IMG/VR virus record: IMGVR_UViG_3300018063_000305
Coordinates: 1 to 44,983 of that record
Origin: a virus
Length of the DNA: 44,983 bases
Strand: one strand, 5' to 3'
The notes under the pieces are model-generated. The model was not told the origin of the DNA and made no database searches. It saw nothing but the letters and a program-made list of their open reading frames with translations. Of this stretch, positions 38,709 through 44,816 are shown one piece after another. Position 1 is the first letter of the stretch, and every line of letters starts with the position of its first letter. The position numbers were made by a program, and so were the translations under genes.

Positions 38709-38798
38709 TTATTTTCCTACTGGTTTTGGTCTACAATTTGAACAACATTGTCCATTATATCATATTGCTGTTTTACTACCACATTTACCACATTCCAT
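38709..38798 (-). pseudogene. Zinc-ribbon mini-gene interrupted by an in-frame TGA
   Basis: The frame from ATG at 38798 gives MECGKCGSKTAI, then TGA (38760-38762), then YNGQCCSNCRPKPVGK and TAA. Reading through one stop yields a standard CxxC...CxxC ribbon of 29 residues; without it neither half can hold zinc. The second stop is immediately followed by the next ATG. A TGG-to-TGA or CGA-to-TGA change, a sequencing error or recoding would each explain it. Confidence 0.55.
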
Positions 38799-38802
38799 AG
38801 TA

Positions 38803-39798
38803 TTAATCCTCAGAAGGTTCCCAAGGCATTCCAACTTTAAAATGTAACTTAAGTTCTTCTTCTCTCATTCCCCTATCAGCTTCACATATTCCTTTATATG
38901 CACACATTCCATATTTATTTTCACAGTGAGTGAAATTCTGAGGCCAATATCCTGTTTCGTGATACATTACATACATCTTACACCAATATGGTAATGTAGT
39001 TGATTGCCATTCTAACAATCTATCGGCTGAGTATGAAACTACTACACGAAGAAATTTATCTTTCGGCTCAAGTGTAGTTTGGAATCCAATTTTATCAATT
39101 ATCATATTTCGAGTTTTCATAATCAAGCATTGTCCGATGAATTGATTATTTAAACTCACTGTATCTCTTCTAACTTTCATTGTCTTAACATCGACTGGGA
39201 AGATACCTTGATTAGTGTCCACTACACGGTCTAGTTTAGCTTTCCACATTATACGAATATCATCATCTTCATATAATGTTTCTTTTTTAACTACTTCTAC
39301 TTCAAGTGTAATCCATGAATCATTTTTATAATAATCAAAATATTGCTGAACTGTTTCTAATGCCCATTTCCATCCTGTTTTTGAACGGTCAGATTCTTGT
39401 GGCGTATTTTGCATACCTGGGTATTCATTTGGTGAATGACCACATTTTGGTTTTAATATACAATAATCATCACAAACATGTGAAACACCTTCAATATCAG
39501 CATGATGTGTTGGTTCAAAATCAGTACAATAAGGACATCCTCTAATGTAAATATCACCTGCTAAAAAGGCATTTGATATCGCGTCAGGACGTTTGATATG
39601 ATTTACTATATTCTTATGATAAACTTCTAATATTTTATGAACTAAACTACCTACTTCTAATGAATTAGATTTACCATCTAATGAAATGAAATTATGATTA
39701 TATCTTAAGTCTGTTAGACAGCCACATGACATGAGGCTCGATAATACAGATGCATCTATAATTACGTTTCGTTTTGGTGGAATTAATATGTCAGTCAT
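38803..39798 (-). CDS. PD-(D/E)XK nuclease, RecB/Cas4-like with cysteine clusters
   Basis: 331 residues. The N-terminal helical part includes Cys24/Cys26 (MSCGCLTDL) and VGSLVHKILEVYH (GxxxH motif, about 51-61). An inserted Cys/His segment (CPYC...CDDYC...KCGH, about 88-120) follows. The core is AKLDRVVDTNQGIFPVDVKTMK (about 187-208), giving catalytic Asp...DxK. C-terminal cysteines (HCENKYGMCAYKGIC) with the N-terminal Cys pair could ligate an iron-sulfur cluster, as in Cas4/AddB-type nucleases. Probably processes DNA ends for recombination or replication. Confidence 0.78.
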   Translation of the reverse strand: MTDILIPPKRNVIIDASVLSSLMSCGCLTDLRYNHNFISLDGKSNSLEVGSLVHKILEVYHKNIVNHIKRPDAISNAFLAGDIYIRGCPYCTDFEPTHHADIEGVSHVCDDYCILKPKCGHSPNEYPGMQNTPQESDRSKTGWKWALETVQQYFDYYKNDSWITLEVEVVKKETLYEDDDIRIMWKAKLDRVVDTNQGIFPVDVKTMKVRRDTVSLNNQFIGQCLIMKTRNMIIDKIGFQTTLEPKDKFLRVVVSYSADRLLEWQSTTLPYWCKMYVMYHETGYWPQNFTHCENKYGMCAYKGICEADRGMREEELKLHFKVGMPWEPSED

Positions 39799-39964
39799 TT
39801 TTTAATTCATCCAAAATTATATCAAGTTGAATTATAATATCTTTTCTTAAAATGTCTTTGAAATAACCTTCTTCTGTTTCTTCAGCTATAATGTCATTAT
39901 GCCATAATACGTCATATATTCTTTCTAACAAATGTTCAGTTAATTTTGCTCTATCTAATCCCAT
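39791..39964 (-). CDS. Hypothetical acidic protein (57 aa)
   Basis: 57 residues, acidic, helical (MGLDRAKLTEHLLERIYDVLWHND... KDIIIQLDIILDELKND). Overlaps the nuclease gene start by 8 nt. No family recognised; could be a small partner of the nuclease. Confidence 0.5.
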   Translation of the reverse strand: MGLDRAKLTEHLLERIYDVLWHNDIIAEETEEGYFKDILRKDIIIQLDIILDELKND

Positions 39965-39971
39965 AAATTAA

Positions 39972-40214
39972 TTACCTTTGATTAAAATTAAATACAGTTC
40001 TTCTAGGAAAATAGAGGATTTTAGTTCCATTACTTGGCGAATCATAGTAGAGACATTGAATTTCCTTTTTTTCAATTAATTCGTTAATAGCTTCATCATA
40101 TTTTTCATATTCAAAAATTAATGGATTAACTATTTCCATCATTTTTAGACGTAAATCAATATCTCCAATTGCTTTATGAATGTTTTGAAGAATTATTTGT
40201 TTGTAATTAGTCAT
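39972..40214 (-). CDS. Hypothetical protein (80 aa), winged-helix-like
   Basis: 80 residues: ILQNIHKAIGDIDLRLKMMEIVNPL, then YDEAINELIEKKEIQCLYYDSPSNGTKILYF. The second part (helix, then a beta-hairpin) resembles a small winged helix. Its ATG overlaps the previous stop (ATGA), following the KR-TKE-type junction cassette. Confidence 0.5.
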   Translation of the reverse strand: MTNYKQIILQNIHKAIGDIDLRLKMMEIVNPLIFEYEKYDEAINELIEKKEIQCLYYDSPSNGTKILYFPRRTVFNFNQR

Positions 40215-40420
40215 TTATTTAATATCTCCTTCGTTCTTTTTAGTGATATTTCAATTACTAACATTAACATATCATTTGGAATTGAAATTTGTGTATCAAT
40301 TGATGTATTAATTAGTAGAATTAATTCTCTAATGAGAGAATCATGTTCATGTGCCATTAATTGATATTTATCTAACATTTTTTTTAATTCATTTAATTCT
40401 TTAGTCATTATAATATCCAA
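40211..40420 (-). CDS. Hypothetical helical protein ending in the junction cassette (69 aa)
   Basis: 69 residues with long helices (KELNELKKMLDKYQLMAHEHDSLIRELILLINTSI). The C-terminus LKRTKEILNK is encoded by sequence that recurs at the 3' ends of genes 43770..43907 and 43907..44074, each time carrying AAGGA as ribosome site for the next gene. Function unknown. Confidence 0.52.
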   Translation of the reverse strand: MDIIMTKELNELKKMLDKYQLMAHEHDSLIRELILLINTSIDTQISIPNDMLMLVIEISLKRTKEILNK

Positions 40421-40527
40421 AATATTAATTCAATTATTCCAATTAAACCACCTCTATAAATGAATTGAAACGTGAAAATAGCTATTAATCCAATTAGATA
40501 GATAATCCAGCCATATTTATTCCACAT
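40408..40527 (-). CDS. Membrane micro-protein (39 aa)
   Basis: 39 residues: MWNKYGWIIYLIGLIAIFTF, then QFIYRGGLIGIIELIFWIL. Two hydrophobic stretches separated by a short polar turn suggest one or two membrane passes. Overlaps the next start by 13 nt. Possible envelope-acting early micro-protein. Confidence 0.45.
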   Translation of the reverse strand: MWNKYGWIIYLIGLIAIFTFQFIYRGGLIGIIELIFWIL

Positions 40528-40557
40528 AATTATTCTCTATTAGTTAAATAATCCGTT

Positions 40558-40650
40558 TTACCATTGATGTTTACATATTTGACAAGTAAATAATCCAGTA
40601 GTTAAACTAAATAATTTACTTGCTTTACTTTTACATTTAGGACATTTCAC
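40558..40650 (-). CDS. Zinc-ribbon mini-protein (30 aa), GTG start
   Basis: 30 residues, MKCPKCKSKASKLFSLTTGL followed by FTCQICKHQW: a minimal four-cysteine ribbon. The GTG start overlaps the helicase stop in GTGA, which indicates translational coupling. The layout parallels the interrupted mini-gene at 38709..38798. Confidence 0.5.
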   Translation of the reverse strand: MKCPKCKSKASKLFSLTTGLFTCQICKHQW

Positions 40651-42767
40651 ATTTTCACCAATTCACCTAATTTACTAACTGGTTTATTTTTATTCTTTTC
40701 TTTCCATCGTTTAACTATTCCATCAGCTAATTCGACTGCTAATGAATTTGGATTCCAATTCTTAGCATCTCCTTTATTCATTGAACTATGAAATGCCGCG
40801 CGCTTACGCTCAACTATTCCATGAAGTATTGAATCAACAGTGTCGTCAGCAGTGACAAACACAACATTAATAACATTCGCAGTAGAACCGATTCGTCTAA
40901 AGCGGCCTGGCGCGGCTTGGTCTTCATTTTGTGGATTCCATTGTCTTTCATGCATTATCGCATCTGAACAGGATTGTAAATTGATTCCTTCACCTGATGC
41001 TAATGTAGACGCGACTAAAAACGCGCGCTTACTAGTCTTAAATAATTCTTGTATTCTAAATCGTTCTTCACCTGATTGTTCACCAGTTAATTTTAATACA
41101 TCAATCTCTTTACCGAATTTGGACTGTAATTCATTAAATAATATTTCTCCAACGTCTTTATGATGAACGAAGATAGTTAATTTTCTATCAGTCTCTTCAT
41201 AGAATTGTTCGGCGAATTCAATTGTAGCTGGTATTTTTGCAAGACCAGTTATGTGACGCATTCTGGATAGCTTCGCCAAGATATTCATTGAATTAATAGA
41301 ATCTTCGGTTCCATCAATGATGAATTGATTATACCATTTGACGAAGTCAGATACTTCATCATCATATGTTGATTGTGATAAATCGTCTAATTGACAATTA
41401 AATAATGTCCTATTCACATCTGGTAATTCGGACATTACTTCATGTATTTCTCTTCTGATGGCAATATCTTTTATATATTCTTTAAATTGTTCTGGTCGCC
41501 GGATACCACCTTCTTTAGTTTTATTTCCATCGAATATCTTTTCGACCCATCTATCAATGTATCCTTGATATGAATGGAATTTCATTGGCGCCATCATATT
41601 AAGAACTGAAAAGAATTCACTACCTCTATTTTTCCAAGGTGTACCCGACAGAGCTATTACATTAACATTCTTAACTATTCTTCTTACCTGTTGTGTTCTA
41701 GATGAATCAGGATTTTTAATCTGTTGACATTCATCTAATATGATGGTTTTAATTACTCCATCAAATTTACTAATATCAAATCCTTGTTTAATTGTTTTAC
41801 CGTTTTTAGACTTACGTTCCTTATGAACCAGCATATCATATGATATAATGTATCCTTTTAGTTTAGGAATCAATATATCTGAACTGGATGAAATGATTTG
41901 GGCCATGTATTCCGGCCCAAGCCAAATCAATATTTCTTTAAACCATTGAAATTTAATTGCTGATTTGACTACATATAATACTGGTAAGGCTTCAGGATGG
42001 AATTTAATGTAACCTAATGCTTGAATTGTTTTACCTAAACCCATTTCATCGAATATGGCTGCTCCTTTATTTATTGATAGAGCAGTCTCTATAAATCGCA
42101 TACCATCAGTTTGAAATGAAAATGGTCTGTGTGTCAGGCAGACTTGACATGTATTTTTATTCCAAATGTGTTTACAATTTTTATTGTCATTCTCGTCAGC
42201 AATAAGTGAAGCGAATGGAGTTCCTTTAGGAATTAATTTAATTAGAGTATGACCGCATTCTAATCTAATTAATTTTTTATCAGGTTTTGTCTCGTTTTTA
42301 GATTCAATTAATGTTTCATGGATTGATTTAGCAATTTTACCACAATATTCACATTTATCTTGTAATCTAGTGATTTGATATTTAGCTTTACGAACCATTT
42401 CTTCTTCAAATGTAATCTCGACTTGCGCGCCAGACCTAATCGCATCAATTATTTCTGGAGTCAATGACATATTACTGCATGGATTAGTATTATCACATCC
42501 TAATTCAATTGCTTTATTAGCCCAAATTTCATCATGTTGATGGCCTGGAGTTAATGCATGAGCTATTTCGTGTTTAATTGTATTGATTATTTCAATATCA
42601 GGATGAATGTCTATGTGATGTGCATTTAATATAATACATTTGTCTTTATGTGAACAGAATCCTAAAAATTTATCATGGGCATTGGTAGATAAATGAATAT
42701 GCCAATCATTTAGTTTGGCTGAATCCAGTGTATCTCGGAGTAATTTAGTTGCAGTTTCTCTAGTCAT
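40647..42767 (-). CDS. SprT-like metallopeptidase domain fused to an SNF2-type helicase
   Basis: 706 residues. About 10-100 is a SprT-like zinc peptidase (HEIAH at 66-70, then H78/W82). About 135-215 holds two cysteine ribbons (CEYCGK...ECGH; CKH...CQVC). About 220-680 is an SF2/SNF2 helicase: DEMGLGKT (240-247), LDECQQIKN (344-352), SGTP (374-377), STLASGEGINLQ and a motif VI-like QAAPGRFRRIG. Peptidase-helicase fusion recalls eukaryotic Spartan-like repair of DNA-protein crosslinks, or clearing of proteins from phage DNA. Both activities are inferred. Confidence 0.82.
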   Translation of the reverse strand: MTRETATKLLRDTLDSAKLNDWHIHLSTNAHDKFLGFCSHKDKCIILNAHHIDIHPDIEIINTIKHEIAHALTPGHQHDEIWANKAIELGCDNTNPCSNMSLTPEIIDAIRSGAQVEITFEEEMVRKAKYQITRLQDKCEYCGKIAKSIHETLIESKNETKPDKKLIRLECGHTLIKLIPKGTPFASLIADENDNKNCKHIWNKNTCQVCLTHRPFSFQTDGMRFIETALSINKGAAIFDEMGLGKTIQALGYIKFHPEALPVLYVVKSAIKFQWFKEILIWLGPEYMAQIISSSSDILIPKLKGYIISYDMLVHKERKSKNGKTIKQGFDISKFDGVIKTIILDECQQIKNPDSSRTQQVRRIVKNVNVIALSGTPWKNRGSEFFSVLNMMAPMKFHSYQGYIDRWVEKIFDGNKTKEGGIRRPEQFKEYIKDIAIRREIHEVMSELPDVNRTLFNCQLDDLSQSTYDDEVSDFVKWYNQFIIDGTEDSINSMNILAKLSRMRHITGLAKIPATIEFAEQFYEETDRKLTIFVHHKDVGEILFNELQSKFGKEIDVLKLTGEQSGEERFRIQELFKTSKRAFLVASTLASGEGINLQSCSDAIMHERQWNPQNEDQAAPGRFRRIGSTANVINVVFVTADDTVDSILHGIVERKRAAFHSSMNKGDAKNWNPNSLAVELADGIVKRWKEKNKNKPVSKLGELVKM

Positions 42768-42770
42768 TTA

Positions 42771-42926
42771 TTATATACTAGGTTCAATTTTAATAATTGT
42801 TTCGGTGGATAATTGTGATTCTGGTCTATCTGTATGTTTTATTATTGTAACTTCGGAAAATAAACAAATAGATTCTACATTCCAATAAGTATATCTTTTA
42901 TCTGTAGTAATGATGATAATAGTCAT
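42771..42926 (-). CDS. Hypothetical beta-rich protein (51 aa)
   Basis: 51 residues (MTIIIITTDKRYTYWNVESIC... SQLSTETIIKIEPSI), with four to five predicted strands and no long helix. Its ATG overlaps the stop of the upstream gene. No family recognised; could be a small beta-barrel partner of the next gene. Confidence 0.5.
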   Translation of the reverse strand: MTIIIITTDKRYTYWNVESICLFSEVTIIKHTDRPESQLSTETIIKIEPSI

Positions 42927-43642
42927 TGAATTCCTTTTAAATGAATTATAGCTTCAAGTGGAGTCATATTCTTTTTAACACATATCATTTGAATGACAGC
43001 CATTGGAAAACCACTTTCATTTGAACAGCGAACTAATTCATTCTTATCGAATTTTTTAACTGGATTAATTGATTTTGGTTTACTAATAGGTTTCTCATGT
43101 GGAGTATAACTCATATCATTTAGCTTGAGTTTTTCTCTCTCTTCAAGTCTAAGTTTATTTGACAGAGTATTGAGATATGACTGAACCGCGCGTTGTTTAT
43201 TTGATTCTTCAATTATTTCAGCTTGTTTATCGAATATAACTTTACTGAAATGTTTATATCTAACTGTTAGTTCATTGGCTAAATGAAAATGCTTATTCGT
43301 AATCGTGGCATCGCCATCAATTACTGTTTTTAGTTCATTGATTGAAACTGTTTGAGCGTTGAATATATCTTCTTTGACTTGAATTGAATAGTCTAACGCG
43401 CGCGACGATTCGAGTTTTAAATTATTAATTCTCTCCTGTTGCTTAGCTGGAGAATTCCTAATTAATTCTTCTTTTTCGATACAGGACGCGCAAAGTAACA
43501 TTCCAGTATAATCAGGATACAATTCGCACGGCCCGATGAATGGACATGCTTCACATATCGCTAAGTTACTATGGTCCATTTGTAATCTGTGACATTTACT
43601 ACATTTATAAGGGTCAACTGATGGATTGAATGAATGATTCAT
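42923..43642 (-). CDS. Multi-zinc coiled-coil protein (239 aa)
   Basis: 239 residues. About 10-60 contains KCSKCHRLQMDHSNLAICEACPF ... CELYPDYTGMLLCASC, eight cysteines able to hold two zinc ions. About 65-175 is a long charged coiled coil (QERINNLKLESSRALDYSIQVKEDI... KQAEIIEESNKQRAVQSYLNTLSNKLRLEE). The C-terminal domain (about 190-239) is small and helical (VRCSNESGFPMAVIQMICVKK). Probably a scaffold or DNA-binding regulator of the early operon; unassigned. Confidence 0.6.
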   Translation of the reverse strand: MNHSFNPSVDPYKCSKCHRLQMDHSNLAICEACPFIGPCELYPDYTGMLLCASCIEKEELIRNSPAKQQERINNLKLESSRALDYSIQVKEDIFNAQTVSINELKTVIDGDATITNKHFHLANELTVRYKHFSKVIFDKQAEIIEESNKQRAVQSYLNTLSNKLRLEEREKLKLNDMSYTPHEKPISKPKSINPVKKFDKNELVRCSNESGFPMAVIQMICVKKNMTPLEAIIHLKGIQ

Positions 43643-43770
43643 TTTACTAGTTCAGTTTCTTTTACTTTAATTTCATTTATACATTCTTTACATATTCTAT
43701 GATTTGGTACAACTGGATGAATTTCACATAGAATACACAGTTCATTATCAATTAGTTCTTTTATAGTCAT
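43639..43770 (-). CDS. Zinc-ribbon mini-protein (43 aa)
   Basis: 43 residues: ELIDNELCILCEIHPVVPNH, then RICKECINEIKVKETELVK. Two CxxC knuckles 12 residues apart give a compact zinc site. Its ATG shares a base with the preceding TAA (TAATG), within the repeated junction cassette. The downstream gene starts at its stop (ATGA). Confidence 0.55.
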   Translation of the reverse strand: MTIKELIDNELCILCEIHPVVPNHRICKECINEIKVKETELVK

Positions 43771-43907
43771 TATTCTAACTCCTTAGTTCTTTTTAGTTTA
43801 TTCCAAAATAAAATAAATGTATTTATGATACACATATCTCGTTTTCTGACAATGTTAATATTCGTTGTGAAAAAATCAATTTGATACCAAATTAAATGAA
43901 TAGTCAT
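43770..43907 (-). CDS. Hypothetical protein with repeated C-terminal junction sequence (45 aa)
   Basis: 45 residues: MTIHLIWYQIDFFTTNINIV, then RKRDMCIINTFILFWNKLKRTKELE. The C-terminal KLKRTKELE matches KLKRIKELE at the end of the upstream gene. Their DNA is also alike and carries AAGGAG for the next start. The N-terminal body is hydrophobic and beta-rich; function unknown. Confidence 0.42.
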   Translation of the reverse strand: MTIHLIWYQIDFFTTNINIVRKRDMCIINTFILFWNKLKRTKELE

Positions 43908-44074
43908 TATTCTAGTTCCTTAATTCTTTTTAGTTTGGTTATTGGTGAACCTTTTTCATTAGGAACAATGAATTGTTTTATCTCTTCAATTGAATAATTT
44001 TCACCTGTAATACAAGATGGACATTCCCTTAAATGATTGTCGTAAACTGTCTTACATGTTTTACAAATAATCAT
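43907..44074 (-). CDS. Zinc-ribbon mini-protein with junction cassette (55 aa)
   Basis: 55 residues: MIICKTCKTVYDNHLRECPSC (four cysteines in the first 21 residues), then ITGENYSIEEIKQFIVPNEK and a KLKRIKELE tail. The start lies at the edge of the large inverted repeat 44073-44186 and lacks a clear ribosome site, so translation may depend on that structure. Confidence 0.55.
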   Translation of the reverse strand: MIICKTCKTVYDNHLRECPSCITGENYSIEEIKQFIVPNEKGSPITKLKRIKELE

Positions 44075-44186
44075 AATTAACTCAATTACTCAGTCAGGAT
44101 TAAACGAACTCAATAAATAATTGTTATGAGTCTACGTTAACAATATTTACCCTGATTTTATCTGACTGAGTAATTCAATTAATTAT
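44073..44186 (-). repeat. Large 25-bp inverted repeat (23 of 25 matches) between two early genes
   Basis: Left arm 44073-44097 and right arm 44162-44186 are reverse complements at 23 of 25 positions. The inner 14 bp (AATTACTCAGTCAG / CTGACTGAGTAATT) are perfect. The 64-nt interior contains ACTCA/TGAGT and ATTGTTA/TAACAAT pairs that could form alternative stems. It spans exactly from the stop of gene 44183..44494 to the start of gene 43907..44074. Possibly an mRNA-processing or translation-control element, or a DNA-binding site. Confidence 0.6.
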
Positions 44187-44494
44187 TTATTAGTTTCCTG
44201 TTCTCTCTTATTTCTAAGATATTCAGTATAAACATCAAGTTTACCGAATACTTCAGTTTCTTCGCTTACTAGTTCAGGATTAAGACAATTAAAACAATGT
44301 GGCCGAGTCATCATCATATTAGTTGAATCGAATATGCCCATTTCGCCACAGCTCCAACAAATAAATCCTTTACCTGGAATTGTGCTTTCATAATGTTTTG
44401 GCATATGGTGATTACAATCGGGAAGCGCGCAAGCCCAAACTTCTATACCATTTACCTTAACCTTATGATATTTGTGAATATGCTTTTTACTCAT
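44183..44494 (-). CDS. Zinc-binding protein with several CxxC/H motifs (103 aa)
   Basis: 103 residues: WACALPDCNHHMPKHY (Cys2His2-like), FICWSCGEMGIFDSTNMMMTRPHCFNC (ribbon), then a charged helical tail (VYTEYLRNKREQETNK). Two zinc sites are likely. Overlaps the upstream gene by 8 nt. It is among the first genes transcribed from the early promoter. Confidence 0.6.
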   Translation of the reverse strand: MSKKHIHKYHKVKVNGIEVWACALPDCNHHMPKHYESTIPGKGFICWSCGEMGIFDSTNMMMTRPHCFNCLNPELVSEETEVFGKLDVYTEYLRNKREQETNK

Positions 44495-44696
44495 TTTCTT
44501 CTTTCATTTCAAATTCTACTAATGGAACTAATGATGTAGTTCTTCGGACTATTAAAATATTTTCCTGTTTTCGCGGTCCTAATTTATCTACTTTACGTAG
44601 ACAGGAATTACATACTAATATATCAATACAGGTATATAATCCAGTTAAATGATTACATATATCACAATTTGATATTTTAACTACTTTTTGTGGCAT
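44487..44696 (-). CDS. First early gene: zinc-ribbon protein (69 aa, start uncertain)
   Basis: 69 residues from ATG at 44696 (MPQKVVKISNCDICNHLTGLYTCIDILVCNSCLRKV), with CxxC...C...CxxC zinc ligands. A second possible start is ATG 44765 (MSLRQDTVYRNE), which lies about 16 nt after the predicted transcription start. Neither has a good Shine-Dalgarno sequence. Upstream of 44765 the frame runs into promoter and poly-A sequence and cannot be coding. First product of the main leftward operon. Confidence 0.55.
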   Translation of the reverse strand: MPQKVVKISNCDICNHLTGLYTCIDILVCNSCLRKVDKLGPRKQENILIVRRTTSLVPLVEFEMKEENE

Positions 44697-44749
44697 ATGT
44701 TTTTTACTTGTTTTGATTATTGAATGTGTCTCGTTTCGATACACTGTGT

Positions 44750-44786
44750 CCTGTCTAAGTGACATCCTAGTCCCTGTCTCCTGTCT
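44750..44786. promoter_or_regulatory. Three CCTGTCT (AGACAGG) repeats at the early transcription start
   Basis: CCTGTCT at 44750-44756, 44773-44779 and 44780-44786; the last two are in immediate tandem and cover the predicted start site (about 44781) of the early promoter. They read AGACAGG on the transcribed strand. A regulator bound there would block initiation or early elongation. The identity of the regulator is unknown. Confidence 0.45.
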
Positions 44787-44787
44787 G

Positions 44788-44816
44788 AGTATACCATGCC
44801 AGGGTAGCCTTGTCAA
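44788..44816 (-). promoter_or_regulatory. Strong sigma-70 promoter of the leftward early operon
   Basis: On the minus strand: -35 TTGACA (44811-44816), 17-bp spacer, TATACT (44788-44793), with an extended -10 TGG directly upstream of it. Both boxes are close to consensus. It is the only strong leftward promoter seen upstream of the 16-kb early gene block. Confidence 0.82.

Noticed and set aside
38709-38798. Idea that TGA encodes tryptophan throughout this genome
   Set aside because: TGG is used for Trp everywhere, and TGA serves as a genuine terminator for many genes (for example at 28741-28743), so only one isolated TGA is anomalous.
40840-41163. Plus-strand open frame of 107 codons
   Set aside because: Antisense to the conserved C-terminal helicase motifs of the SprT-SNF2 gene; the helicase reading is clearly the real one.
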